DNA of 64,000 bases from an uncultured Sphingomonadaceae bacterium (GCA_947488845.1 CANLBM010000008.1:1-64000); one strand, 5' to 3'. Shown: positions 1-9,249, numbered from the stretch's first letter. Numbers and translations are program-made. The notes: a model not told the origin generated them from the sequence alone.

Positions 1-77
1 CATGCCATGGAACTGGACAGACAATAACAAACGGAACCGTCAAGCCGCATAATACGCGGCCCCCAGCTCTCGCTTAC
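1..77 (+). mobile_element. IS66-family right end (tnpC 3' tip plus terminal inverted repeat)
   Basis: The first 52 bases encode the last residues of an IS66 TnpC transposase (MPWNWTDNNKRNRQAA then TAA), followed by the element end, which closes with CGCTTAC at 71-77, the complement of the GTAAGCG terminus usual for IS66 elements. The stretch matches 8883-8959 with 6 differences in 77 bases and lies in the same orientation. The rest of this copy lies outside the window, so whether it is intact cannot be judged. Confidence 0.8.
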
Positions 78-241
78 CATGAAGGTGACCTGTTTCGCGC
101 AGTTCAATGCAACTACCAGCAGGCCCGAGAGAACAAAAATTAGCATTCAGATGCAGCGTCCGCTGGCATTGACAGATGCTTTTTGCTGGCCTTCGCAACC
201 CGACGGCCAACGCCGTAGGAGGCCGGCAGGCCCCTACATCA

Positions 242-1420
242 TCACTGACGTCCCTGCTCTTCGCCATGGGCGAACAGGGCCTGCATGAATGCGGAATCGA
301 ACTGCTCGTCTGGGAAGGCGTCATCATCGAAATCGTCACCGATCTGGTAGACCGCAAGCGTTACGCCATGATGGACGGCGAATTCGCGATAGGACCGTAG
401 GATGTTCCTATCGGCATGGGCGATCATGGTTTCGATCGAGCGGCGCAGGATCGAAAAAGCCGTTGGCTCGACGCCTTCGACCTGCGGCGCAAGGCGGCCA
501 TTATACAGAATGGTGAAGGAGCCGTTAGTCACATCCGCTCGCTCACGGAGCTCGGCCTGTCCCCACAGGATGCTGGGCGGTATCGCGAGGAAGCTTCCTG
601 CGGTGCCGCCGTCAACATGCATTTCGCGGAAGGGCTGCCCGTCCGCCTCGACATCGATCATTACGGGCGGCATCAGCGCAGGGACGCTCGAGGAGGCTAG
701 AAGGAGACTCTCGATAAGATGCTCGCGGTTGGGCATCGGCGAGACGGCGATAGAACCCAGATCCCAGATCGTGCCGCGCTGCGTGTCAAGATTGGTCGTA
801 GTTACCAGAAGGCGGCGACCCTTCCGGTGTTCCTCTGCGATCCGCTCGACAAGTTCGGGCGAAACCTCGCGCTCGATCATTTCGAGCAAGGGACGGCTGG
901 TTGCAAAAGCTGGTCCACCGAGCAGCCCGGAGATCGCACGCTGACGGTAGATGTCGTCCGCGTCGATTGTCGTGTAGAGGCGGCGCAAAGCGTCGTCCTC
1001 GCTTGGACCTAGAAAAGCAAAAGGCGCGATAAGCGCGCCGGTGCTGACCCCGATGACGAGATCGAAGTCGGGCCGGTCGCCGCGTTTGCTCCAGCCCGTA
1101 AGGAAGCCTGCCGAGAAGGCTCCTTTGTCCGACCCGCTGGAGATGGCCAGCAGGTCGATCGGTTCGTCGTCACCCGAGGCTCGCCTCTCCGCCATCCAGC
1201 GATCATGCCATGGCCGGATAATCTCGATTGATGCCTCTGTATCGAACCGCGTGCCGGTGAAATCAACGAGTTGTCCACCCATCCGCGCCGCCGAGGAAAC
1301 GTCTTCGCGCTCGGGCAGAGTTGCGCAGGCACCGAGCGCGGCAGAAAGGACGATCAAAAGCATCGCTCTCGGCGATGTCCGTCTTGGTATCCGCGAGGCG
1401 ATACCAGGCCTGCGTCGCAT
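242..1420 (-). CDS. patatin-like phospholipase, predicted lipoprotein
   Basis: Predicted serine-aspartate acyl hydrolase of the patatin family. The nucleophile elbow is GVSTG, the aspartate motif is DGG (in HVDGGTAG), and a glycine-rich SGSDKGAFSAGF stretch fits the oxyanion hole. The N-terminus has an Arg-rich segment, a short hydrophobic run and a lipobox LGAC, so it is probably anchored in the cell envelope. I chose the ATG at 1420 (392 aa), just after the TetR stop at 1425; an ATG at 1435 and one at 1363 are alternatives. It follows the TetR gene on the same strand and probably shares its transcript, which links it to the divergent efflux operon. Substrate unknown. Confidence 0.8.
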   Translation of the reverse strand: MRRRPGIASRIPRRTSPRAMLLIVLSAALGACATLPEREDVSSAARMGGQLVDFTGTRFDTEASIEIIRPWHDRWMAERRASGDDEPIDLLAISSGSDKGAFSAGFLTGWSKRGDRPDFDLVIGVSTGALIAPFAFLGPSEDDALRRLYTTIDADDIYRQRAISGLLGGPAFATSRPLLEMIEREVSPELVERIAEEHRKGRRLLVTTTNLDTQRGTIWDLGSIAVSPMPNREHLIESLLLASSSVPALMPPVMIDVEADGQPFREMHVDGGTAGSFLAIPPSILWGQAELRERADVTNGSFTILYNGRLAPQVEGVEPTAFSILRRSIETMIAHADRNILRSYREFAVHHGVTLAVYQIGDDFDDDAFPDEQFDSAFMQALFAHGEEQGRQ

Positions 1421-1424
1421 GCTC

Positions 1425-2033
1425 CTATTTGCCATATCGCGCCATGAAGGTCTGATACGCGGCCGCAGCAATCCGGTGACATTCGTCGATCGACGCCTTC
1501 TCGCGCGAGCCGTACAAGCGCGGATCGAAAATCCCGACCTTGCAAAGTTCACCCAATTGCTGGGCGGCAAGTTCATGATCGTCGCACGCTAGCTCGCCCC
1601 GCCCGGCCCATAGCGCGATCATGCTCGCTACTTCGCGGTTGCCGCGTTGGGGGCCGTTATACATGAAGGTCGAAGTAGCGAGCGGAAAGCGGTCGAAGCC
1701 GCCGATGCAGATGCGGCACAGACGCAGCACGTCGTCGTCACGCCCGAACATGCGTGCGAGGCGCGTGGTGATGACCTTGAGACCTTCGGTCGCGGTCATG
1801 TCACGCAATTCCGGTGGTACGATCTCGCTGCGCACCCGGGTCAAGGAATGCTCGACCACCGCAACGTAAAGTGCGTTCTTGTCGCGAAAGTGATTGTAGA
1901 GCGTCGGCTTGGCGACTTTCGCCTCGCGCGCCACTGCATCCATGCTGGTACCCTTGAACCCCTCGCGTACGAACACGCGCTGAGCCCCGGCGAGAATAGC
2001 CGCCCGCTTCTTCGTCTGCGTGATCTTGTTCAT
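1425..2033 (-). CDS. TetR/AcrR-family transcriptional regulator
   Basis: The N-terminus (MNKITQTKKRAAIL, then a helix-turn-helix with VAREAKVAKPTLYNHF) is the canonical TetR DNA-binding domain; the remaining ~140 residues are the variable ligand-binding part. The start at 2033 (202 aa) is preferred over an upstream one at 2105 because a GGAG sits just ahead of it and the TetR fold begins there. It is divergent from an RND efflux operon, the usual arrangement for a local repressor of the pump, and is followed after 4 bp by the patatin-like gene. The effector is unknown. Confidence 0.88.
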   Translation of the reverse strand: MNKITQTKKRAAILAGAQRVFVREGFKGTSMDAVAREAKVAKPTLYNHFRDKNALYVAVVEHSLTRVRSEIVPPELRDMTATEGLKVITTRLARMFGRDDDVLRLCRICIGGFDRFPLATSTFMYNGPQRGNREVASMIALWAGRGELACDDHELAAQQLGELCKVGIFDPRLYGSREKASIDECHRIAAAAYQTFMARYGK

Positions 2034-2275
2034 CTGCTCCACTTCGTTCCGATCTGAAAGTGGCCATAGGCGATTCGGTTTCAGAAAGCCAACCCGAAGG
2101 TTCATGATGAACTTTTGGGTAGCTTTTCTGCTTGGCGTTCGGAATCGATATACCTATTGATCTCTCGCTAAGTTATTCGACATATTTCGTATCTTCTCAG
2201 CGCCTTAACGCGACTTTCGCGCAGGAGCGGCTGCTGAAATCCTTCAGGAACAAGCGACTGACTTAGCAAATTCGT

Positions 2276-2291
2276 TCTAGATTGTACTAGA
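2276..2291. promoter_or_regulatory. inverted repeat, candidate TetR operator
   Basis: TCTAG-ATTGTA-CTAGA is a perfect 5-bp inverted repeat with a 6-bp spacer. It lies in the divergent 2034-2327 region between the TetR gene and the efflux operon, about 37 bp before the outer-membrane-factor start. Position and symmetry fit a repressor site; binding is inferred only. Confidence 0.4.
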
Positions 2292-2327
2292 CGGTTCAGA
2301 GCGAATCGCCTAGCAGGCCAGCCCATT

Positions 2328-3785
2328 ATGATCAGACTCACAATGCGACCAGGCCACCATCGCCGATGGATAGCCGCCGTTTTTTCGGCGGGTCTGGCAG
2401 GCTGCGCCACGGTCGGTCCTGATTACGAGCGGCCTCCTATCGAGGCGACAGCGACCGACTGGATCGATCGGGAAAGCGTACCGGTCGCCGAAGCGGAATT
2501 CATCGCCTGGTGGCGCAATCTGGGCGATCCGGTGCTCACTCGGCTGGTCGAAGCTTCGCTGCAGGACAATCTGACGATCCGACAGGCACTCCTTCGGGTC
2601 GAGGAAGCGCGGGCGCGACGCGCGCAAATCAGGGCTTCCGCGCTTCCATCGGTCGGAGCCGATGCCTCCGTCACCGCGCTGCAGCAAAGCCTCAACGCCA
2701 ATCCGGGTTTTGCACAGATCCCCGGCTTTCAGCGAGAACTTGAAATCTACGATGTCGGGGGGTCGCTCGCCTGGCAGATCGACCTATGGGGCCAAACGCG
2801 CCGCGCTCTGGAAGCGGGCGATGCGCGCATCGAAGGCGCGATTGCAGCCGCCAACGGTGCACGGCTCGCCGTGGCCATCGAGACGGCTTCGACCTATCTT
2901 GCCCTGATCGGATACCAATCCGAGCGCGGCGCGCTTCTCGCCAGCATCGCGGCGCAGCGCGAACTGCTGGCGCTCTCGAATATTCAGCTTCGCGAGGGCG
3001 AAATATCGCGTGCCGACCTGCTGCTCGTTGAAAGCGAGCTCGCCCGCATCGAAGCCGAGCTTCCGCGCCTCGATGTCGAGATAAGGGCTGCTGCCCTGGC
3101 TCTCGGGCCGCTGATCGGCGGGTTGCCGGAACGAGAGATCGCGCTCGCGACCGAGGATCGGAACGAGGTCGCGCTGCTCGACGTGCCTGTCGGCCTGCGC
3201 GCCGATCTGCTCCGAAGGCGCCCCGATATCGCGCGCGCTGAACGCGAACTGGCGGCCGAGACCGCCGAGATTGGCGTCGCGAGGGCCGAGCTTTTCCCGC
3301 AGCTGCGCCTCAACGCGGCAGGGGGCTTCTCATCGATCGCGCTAGATACGCTCTTCGATGGCGACAGCACCAGCTATTCCATCGTGCCGTTTTTGTCGTG
3401 GCGCGTCTTCGAAGGCGGTCGAATCCGCGCGGAAATCGATCTCGCTCAGTTGGAAGCGCGCCGGGCTGCGCTTGCTTACGAGCAAAGCATTCTAACCGCG
3501 CTCGAGGAAACCGAGACGGCCATCGCCCGCTACGACCTGGGACGTGAGGCACTTGCACTGAGCGAGCGCGCCGCGACCCTTTCGGCAGAAAATTACCGCC
3601 TCGCCCGCATCCAGTTCCAGTACGGCGCGATCGACCAGCTTCGCTTGCAAGAGGCTGAGCGGGGTCTGCGGAATGCGGAACGCGGCCGAGCGATTGCCTA
3701 TCGCCAGGCGAGTCTTGCCATGGCGGGGCTGTACGCCGCACTCGGCGGCGGCTGGCAGGCCGCACCATCGGGAGACCCATCGTGA
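2328..3785 (+). CDS. RND efflux outer-membrane factor (NodT/OprM family lipoprotein)
   Basis: Outer-membrane channel of a tripartite efflux pump. The signal peptide ends in a lipobox LAGC and is followed by the family signature ATVGPDYERPP. Two long repeated halves carry the alpha-barrel helices, including the typical LRADLLRRRPDIARAERELA in the second half. At 485 aa it has the usual family length. First gene of a three-gene operon; its stop overlaps the GTG start of the adaptor gene (GTGA), so the proteins are likely translationally coupled. Exported compounds cannot be told from sequence. Confidence 0.92.
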   Translation: MIRLTMRPGHHRRWIAAVFSAGLAGCATVGPDYERPPIEATATDWIDRESVPVAEAEFIAWWRNLGDPVLTRLVEASLQDNLTIRQALLRVEEARARRAQIRASALPSVGADASVTALQQSLNANPGFAQIPGFQRELEIYDVGGSLAWQIDLWGQTRRALEAGDARIEGAIAAANGARLAVAIETASTYLALIGYQSERGALLASIAAQRELLALSNIQLREGEISRADLLLVESELARIEAELPRLDVEIRAAALALGPLIGGLPEREIALATEDRNEVALLDVPVGLRADLLRRRPDIARAERELAAETAEIGVARAELFPQLRLNAAGGFSSIALDTLFDGDSTSYSIVPFLSWRVFEGGRIRAEIDLAQLEARRAALAYEQSILTALEETETAIARYDLGREALALSERAATLSAENYRLARIQFQYGAIDQLRLQEAERGLRNAERGRAIAYRQASLAMAGLYAALGGGWQAAPSGDPS

Positions 3786-4888
3786 AACATACCCTCGCCC
3801 TTTTTGGGTCAGCCTTCTTGCTGGCTGGCTGTTCCGAAACGGAAAAACCGCCCGAGCCCAGACCTGTCGCCTGGGTCGAAGTCGGCGCTTCGGAAACCAC
3901 ATCCGACGATCAAGTGACCTTCCCGGCGCGCGTACGCGCCGAACAGCGCGCGTCACTCAGCTTCGAAGTCGGTGGGACCCTCACCTCCGTACGCGCCGAG
4001 ATCGGCGATCGGGTCGGACGCGGCGCGGTGGTCGCGACACTCGATTCCGCGACCTATCGCTTCAATGCCGCGTCTGCCGACGCGCAGGTCGTCGAAACCC
4101 GCGCGCGGCTTGCGCGCGCCCGACAGGAAGCGGAGCGACAGCGCGCGCTCTTTGCCGAGGGTGCAACCTCCGAGACGCGGCTGGAGACCGCCGATGCCGA
4201 GGTAAACAGTCTCGAGGCCCTTCTAGATGCCGGGCAGGCGCAGGCTGGCTCGGCGCGCGAGACGCTTTCCGATACCCGATTGCGCGCCCCCTTTTCGGGT
4301 CGTGTGGCGCGCAGGATCGTCGAGCCGGGCACCCAGGTCTCCCCCGGCCAGCCGGTGCTCGAGCTCGACGGTTTCGGAACCGAAGTGGTCTTCAGCGTCC
4401 CCGGAACGCTGCGCGATCGGCTTGCCACCGGTCAATCGGTCGAGGTGCTCCGACCGGGACGCGACGTGCCAGCTCTTGCGGCGACCATCACCGAGATTTC
4501 CAGCCGCGGCAGCGGGCCGGGCGCCTTCGAAATCGTCGCACGGGTGATGGCCGGTGAAGGGACGATCGAGCCCGGCGAGGTGGCCGAGGTTCGCCTGTCT
4601 CGCGACGCCGGTAACGAAGAACCGCGGCCACAGTCCGCCACTTACGCGATACCGCTGACCGCCATCATGCCCACCGGTCCCGATCGCGGAGAGGTATGGG
4701 TCGTCGACACGCAAACCGATAAAGTTTCCGCGCGCACCATCCGGTTCGAAGCGGCGAGCGAGAACCGCGTTACGGTAACGAGCGGGCTGAAGAGCGGCGA
4801 CGTCGTCGTCAGCAAGGGAGCAGCCTTTCTGCAAACCGGTGAGCGCGTCAGTCTGATCGGCGCCGGCGCGCGGCGGTTCGCATCGTGA
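3782..4888 (+). CDS. RND efflux periplasmic adaptor (membrane fusion protein)
   Basis: Adaptor linking the inner-membrane pump to the outer-membrane factor. It starts at GTG with a lipoprotein signal (lipobox LAGC), followed by the biotinyl-lipoyl-like half motif (SFEVGGTLTSV), an alpha-helical hairpin of about 75 residues, the second lipoyl half (TRLRAPFSGRVARR) and beta-barrel domains. At 368 aa it is a normal HlyD/AcrA-type protein. Its stop overlaps the GTG start of the pump gene (GTGA). Confidence 0.92.
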   Translation: MKHTLALFGSAFLLAGCSETEKPPEPRPVAWVEVGASETTSDDQVTFPARVRAEQRASLSFEVGGTLTSVRAEIGDRVGRGAVVATLDSATYRFNAASADAQVVETRARLARARQEAERQRALFAEGATSETRLETADAEVNSLEALLDAGQAQAGSARETLSDTRLRAPFSGRVARRIVEPGTQVSPGQPVLELDGFGTEVVFSVPGTLRDRLATGQSVEVLRPGRDVPALAATITEISSRGSGPGAFEIVARVMAGEGTIEPGEVAEVRLSRDAGNEEPRPQSATYAIPLTAIMPTGPDRGEVWVVDTQTDKVSARTIRFEAASENRVTVTSGLKSGDVVVSKGAAFLQTGERVSLIGAGARRFAS

Positions 4889-7800
4889 GCAATCTTTCGG
4901 AACTCGGCTTCCGCTACCGCGCGGCGGTTTTACTCATCGTCGTGCTCGCGATGATCTACGGCGTCGCGAGCTATTTCACGCTTCCCGCGCGCGAGGACCC
5001 CACGATCACTATCCGCGAAGCCGTGGTCGTTACCGCGCATCCGGGGATGGACGCGACACGGGTCGAGACCCTCATCACCACCCCGCTCGCCGAAGCTATC
5101 AAGACGATGCCCGAGGTCGACGAAGTGCGTGCCACTTCAATGGAGGGACAATCGATTATCCATGCCGAAGTCGCCTTCGCCACCGACGATCTTGATCAGG
5201 CGTGGGACGAACTGGACGAAAAGGTCGAGGAGACTGTGGGCCAGTTCCCCGAAGGTACGATGGCGCCAATCATCAACGACGAGTTCGGCGATGTCGCGGT
5301 CATTACGCTGGCGTTGCAATCTGCCGATTTCCCGATGGACGAGCTGGGCGATCTTGCGGAGCATGTGCGCGACCAGCTCTACACCATTCCCGGCACCAAG
5401 CGCGTCGACATCCTGGGTCGACCGCAGGAGCGGGTCTATATCGAGATGAGCAATGCGGTGCTCGCCCAACTCGGCGTTCCGCTCGATGCGGTCGCTGCGG
5501 CGCTCGCACAGCAGAACGTCGTGGCGCCCGGTGGCGCAATCGAGACCGAAAGCCGCCGATTGTCGATCGAACCGTCGGGCGCCTTCGAAACACTTGAAGA
5601 CGTCAGAAACCTTTATCTCGACCTCGGCCCGGCAGGGACCATCCGGCTCGGCGATTACGCGCAGGTCAGCAAACGATCTATCGATCCTCCGTTGCAGCGC
5701 GCCTATTTCAACGGTGATCCTGCCATCGTCTTCGCCATCTCGATGGACGAGGCGCAAAGCGTGATCAACTACGCCGATCGCGCGCAGGAAACGATCGACG
5801 ACGTGCGCCAGTCGCTGCCCGCGGGCATAACGCTTGAAACCATGACCTGGCAGGCCGAGCAGGTGAAGAACGCTGTCTACGGCGTTAGCTTCAACGTCCT
5901 CCAGACGCTCGCCATCTTGCTTGCGACCATGATCCTCTTCCTTGGCCTTCGCACGGGGCTCGTAATCGGCGCAGTGGTTCCTGCGGTCGTGCTGATCACA
6001 CTCGCAATCATGGGCATGTACGGCATCAAGCTAGAGCGTATGAGCCTTGCAACCATCGTTATCGCGCTCGGCCTGCTGGTCGATAACGGCATTGTGATCG
6101 CGGAGGATTTCGAACAGCGCCTCGCCGAAGGCATCGACCGGCGCAAGGCTATCGGTCAGACGGGCGGAGAACTCGCCGGGCCGCTCCTCGCGTCGACACT
6201 CACCATTATCCTTGTGTTCCTGCCGCTCATGCTCGCGCAGCAGGAATCGGGTGAATACACGCGCAACATTTCGCTCGTCATCCTGATCGCTCTGTCGAGC
6301 TCTTGGCTGATCGCGGTCACGGTGATCCCCACCCTGTGCTATTGGTTCGCCAGGCCACCCGAGGAGCAACAGAAGGGCAAGATCAGGGCCAAGGTTGACG
6401 AAACGTTCGACTGGGGATCGGCGCGCTACGAGAAGCTTCTTCGCTGGGCGCTCGCGCATCGCAAGCTCTATCTTGGCGGCATGGCCGCGCTGTTTCCTAT
6501 CGCAGCGGCATCGCTGCAGCTGGTTCCGCAACAATTCTTCCCCTCGTCCGACCGTGCGCAGATACTCGTCTATGCCGACATGCCCGTAGGAACCTCGAGC
6601 GTTGCGATGGACGAAAAGGTTCAGGCGATCTCCGAGTTCATTGACGATGACGAGCGCTATCCAGACTTCGACAGCGTGGCTTCCTATTCAGGGTTTGGGG
6701 GACCGCGCTTCGTGCTGTCGCTCGCACCATCGGACCCAGCCCCCAATATGGGTTTCCTCGTCATCAACGCGAAGGACGCGGAGGTGCGCGATGCCGGTGT
6801 CGAGCAATTGCGGCAGGACATGGCCGTGGCCTTTCCCGACACTCGGATGCGGATCGCGGGGATGTTCCTCGGGCCGAGCGATCCCAACGTGATCCAGGTG
6901 CAGGTTCGCGGCCCGGACCCCGATGTCCTGCTTGAAACGGGCGACAAGCTCGCGGGCATCCTGCGCGAGGTCGAAGGGACGATCGACATCTTCTCCGATT
7001 GGGAAGAACCGTCCATGCAATACAGGGTCGAGGTCGACCAAGCGGCCGCGCGTGCGGCGGGCGTGACCTCGGCCGACGTCTCGCGTGCGCTCACGACCTA
7101 TTTCTCGGGGCAATCCGTAGGCGTCTATCGCGACGGCGATGATCTCGCGCCGATCGTCATTCGTGCTCCCGAAATCGAGCGCACCGATCCGGCCCGACTG
7201 GAAGCGGTGACGCTTGTCGGGGCGGAAGGAGCGGTCGTACAGTTGGGTGAAGTAGCGATGGCTTCGCTTGTCCCGCAACGGGGACGCATCCAGAGCGAGA
7301 ACCTGATCAAGACGCTCACGGTCGAAGCGCGTCCTACCTCGGTCACCCCGCAGGACATGGTTCCGATGGTGCAGGACAAGCTCGACGAGCTCGAGGCGAT
7401 GCTGCCGCCGGGTCATCATATAGAATGGGACGGCATTATCGCCGAGAGCTCGGAAGGCACCAGCGCGCTGCTCGCCAATCTGCCCCTGATGATGGGGCTG
7501 ATCGTCATCATGCTGGTGATCCAGTTCGGTGCGTTCCGACAGGCCGGTGTCGTTCTCCTAGTCGTTCCTCTGGGCGTGATCGGTGCGGCAGCCGGGCTTC
7601 ATATCATGCAGGCCGATTTCGGCTTCATGGTGATCCTCGGCCTGTTCGCTCTGTTTGGCATTATCATCAACAATGCCATCGTTCTCGTCGACCGCTGCGA
7701 GATCGAGCGCAGTGAAGCGGAGAAACGTGCACACGATGAAGGCAAAACGCGCGACGATGCTGACGTTGAGCAAGTAGCCGAAGCGGTGGTCCAGGCCGGC

Positions 7801-8013
7801 ATGCGCCGGTTCCGACCAATCCTGATGACGACGATCACCACGATCCTCGGACTCCTACCGCTCATCATCGGACAGGACGTGCTTTTCTACGGCTTGGCCA
7901 GCGCTATCGCGTTTGGTTTGGTGTTTGCTCTGGCAATCACATTGGGCGCGGTGCCCGTTCTGTACGCGTGGTTCTTTGGCGCACAGTCCGCCAGCTCGAA
8001 ATCAGGAAAGTGA
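4885..8013 (+). CDS. RND-family inner-membrane efflux transporter
   Basis: Proton-driven HAE1/AcrB-like pump of 1042 aa. The N-terminal membrane helix is followed by LPAREDPTITIREAVV, two large periplasmic domains and two blocks of membrane helices. The stretch ALGLLVDNGIVIAEDF in the first block carries the acidic residues of the proton relay. The divergent N-terminal motif and short central loop place it with the less-studied HAE1 branch found next to NodT factors rather than with close AcrB homologues. Last gene of the operon; GTG start overlaps the adaptor stop. Sits in a module bracketed by IS66 remnants, so recent transfer is plausible. Confidence 0.92.
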   Translation: MSNLSELGFRYRAAVLLIVVLAMIYGVASYFTLPAREDPTITIREAVVVTAHPGMDATRVETLITTPLAEAIKTMPEVDEVRATSMEGQSIIHAEVAFATDDLDQAWDELDEKVEETVGQFPEGTMAPIINDEFGDVAVITLALQSADFPMDELGDLAEHVRDQLYTIPGTKRVDILGRPQERVYIEMSNAVLAQLGVPLDAVAAALAQQNVVAPGGAIETESRRLSIEPSGAFETLEDVRNLYLDLGPAGTIRLGDYAQVSKRSIDPPLQRAYFNGDPAIVFAISMDEAQSVINYADRAQETIDDVRQSLPAGITLETMTWQAEQVKNAVYGVSFNVLQTLAILLATMILFLGLRTGLVIGAVVPAVVLITLAIMGMYGIKLERMSLATIVIALGLLVDNGIVIAEDFEQRLAEGIDRRKAIGQTGGELAGPLLASTLTIILVFLPLMLAQQESGEYTRNISLVILIALSSSWLIAVTVIPTLCYWFARPPEEQQKGKIRAKVDETFDWGSARYEKLLRWALAHRKLYLGGMAALFPIAAASLQLVPQQFFPSSDRAQILVYADMPVGTSSVAMDEKVQAISEFIDDDERYPDFDSVASYSGFGGPRFVLSLAPSDPAPNMGFLVINAKDAEVRDAGVEQLRQDMAVAFPDTRMRIAGMFLGPSDPNVIQVQVRGPDPDVLLETGDKLAGILREVEGTIDIFSDWEEPSMQYRVEVDQAAARAAGVTSADVSRALTTYFSGQSVGVYRDGDDLAPIVIRAPEIERTDPARLEAVTLVGAEGAVVQLGEVAMASLVPQRGRIQSENLIKTLTVEARPTSVTPQDMVPMVQDKLDELEAMLPPGHHIEWDGIIAESSEGTSALLANLPLMMGLIVIMLVIQFGAFRQAGVVLLVVPLGVIGAAAGLHIMQADFGFMVILGLFALFGIIINNAIVLVDRCEIERSEAEKRAHDEGKTRDDADVEQVAEAVVQAGMRRFRPILMTTITTILGLLPLIIGQDVLFYGLASAIAFGLVFALAITLGAVPVLYAWFFGAQSASSKSGK

Positions 8014-8044
8014 TGATTGTACCGTCAACATCCGGGGCTCGTAA

Positions 8045-8486
8045 TTGGCATTCGACATTCGTCAACTAAGATATGCAATCGCTGCAGCGGATCACGGCAG
8101 CTTTTATCGCGCCGCCCGCGCCCTTGATGTTGAACAATCAACGCTCAGTCGCTCAGTTATGAAGCTCGAACGATCGGTCGGCGCTCAGCTATTCTTGAGG
8201 TCACACTCGGGTGTAGCTCCAACGACCGCCGGGTTGCGATTTCTGCGCAGCGCCCGACCTATGGTCGCCAATGCGGACCGGATGATCGCCAACACGCGCG
8301 CGGCGGGCAGTGGCCGTGCAGGAGGTTTCGTTGTCGGGTTCAACAACTCCGTCTCTGCTGGAAACCTTCGTGCTACGCTGGTCGCCGCGCAACGCGAGAA
8401 CCCTGACCTTAAAATCAACGGCGTCGAATCGGACCGCAGTGCACTTTTCGCGGGTCTCGACAGCGGCGAGATCGATATAGCCAGCC
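8045..8486 (+). pseudogene. LysR-family regulator, 3' end lost to an IS66 fragment
   Basis: The first ~145 residues are a LysR winged helix-turn-helix (FDIRQLRYAIAAADHGSFYRAARALDVEQSTLSRSV) and the start of the effector domain, ending near SGEIDIA. There the similarity stops and IS66 tnpC sequence begins in another frame; the LysR frame then runs into the IS to a chance stop at 8554. A full LysR protein is about 300 aa, so half is missing. The start is a TTG at 8045. Some DNA binding could persist, but inducer response should be lost. Confidence 0.8.
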
Positions 8487-8959
8487 GCCCGATGTTCGCC
8501 GCCAGAACCGTCAGGAACATAGCAAACCGCAAATCGAGGCGCTGCGCAGCGTGATCGACGATGCTTTGCGCCGCCTGTCGCCCAAATCGAACATGGCCAA
8601 GGCTCTAGCCTATGGCCGCAAACGCTGGGATGCGCTCACACGTTATCTCGGTGAAGGCATAGCCGAGATGGACAATAACATTGCAGAACGCTCCATCCGT
8701 TCCATAGCGATAGGCCGCAAGAATTGGCTATTTACCGGATCCAAGGCCGGAGGAACACGCGCCGCCGCCATCTACTCGGTTATCGGAACCTGTCAGCTCA
8801 ATGGCGTGGAGCCCCAAGCCTATATTACCGATGTTATTGAAAAAATCGCATCCGATTGGCCCGCTTCCCGATGGGACGAACTCATGCCATGGAACTGGAC
8901 AGACGATAATAAACGGACACGTCAAGCCGCATAATACGCGGCCCACAGCTCACGCTTAC
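8487..8959 (+). mobile_element. IS66-family remnant, 5'-truncated (tnpC C-terminal ~149 codons and right end)
   Basis: In frame from about 8488 to the stop at 8932-8934, the sequence encodes the C-terminal part of an IS66 TnpC transposase: RRQNRQEHSKPQIEALR, LSPKSNMAKALAYGRKRWDAL, the conserved EMDNNIAERSIRSIAIGRKNW and the terminal IS66 C-domain. The element end CGCTTAC is at 8953-8959. tnpA, tnpB, the first two thirds of tnpC and the left end are absent, so it cannot move alone. It is the same element type and orientation as the remnant at 1-77. Confidence 0.88.
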
Positions 8960-8960
8960 G

Positions 8961-8980
8961 GTGCAACGCGTTGCACTAGG
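8961..8980. repeat. palindromic direct repeat, copy A (left of the DRT3 cassette)
   Basis: GTGCAACGCGTTGCAC is a perfect 16-bp palindrome, followed by TAGG. The 20 bases recur at 12735-12754 in the same orientation with one difference. Copy A starts one base after the IS66 end. The pair brackets exactly the reverse-transcriptase cassette, which suggests a recombination or insertion site. Confidence 0.65.
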
Positions 8981-9104
8981 ATTGGTCGGCGAGCGCAGAA
9001 CACCCCTGTAGGCCGCAGAATGTCCACTTCATTTCAGGGAGCATTCTCAATTGATCGAAATTGTCTGCAAAACTGTGCACGAGTATATTCTTTATTCAAC
9101 CAAG

Positions 9105-9236
9105 AGGTGGGCTTAGCTTGACGCGTTAGGTGTGTGCCGAAAGGCTCCGATCCAATCCGGAGAGTGGTCGGTAAACCGATAAATCCTACGAACTAGTTCT
9201 GAGGAATTACCGTAGAGCGTCAATCTAAGCCCAAAT
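9105..9236 (-). ncRNA. candidate DRT3 template ncRNA
   Basis: On the strand of the RT genes, 17 nt after the Drt3b stop, GGGCTTAGATTGACGC (9217-9232) can pair with GCGTCAAGCTAAGCCC (9109-9124) at 15 of 16 positions. This closes a ~124-nt element with internal stems CTACG/CGTAG, TCGG-TTTA-CCGA and CTCC/GGAG. Between the last small hairpin and the 3' closing arm lies an apparently unpaired CACACAC (9130-9136), the only such tract I found in the cassette's non-coding DNA. Published DRT3 systems encode an ncRNA, and I recall an ACACAC template being reported. Transcription, exact ends and strand are inferred. Confidence 0.6.
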
Positions 9237-9249
9237 CATCGCTACGAAA

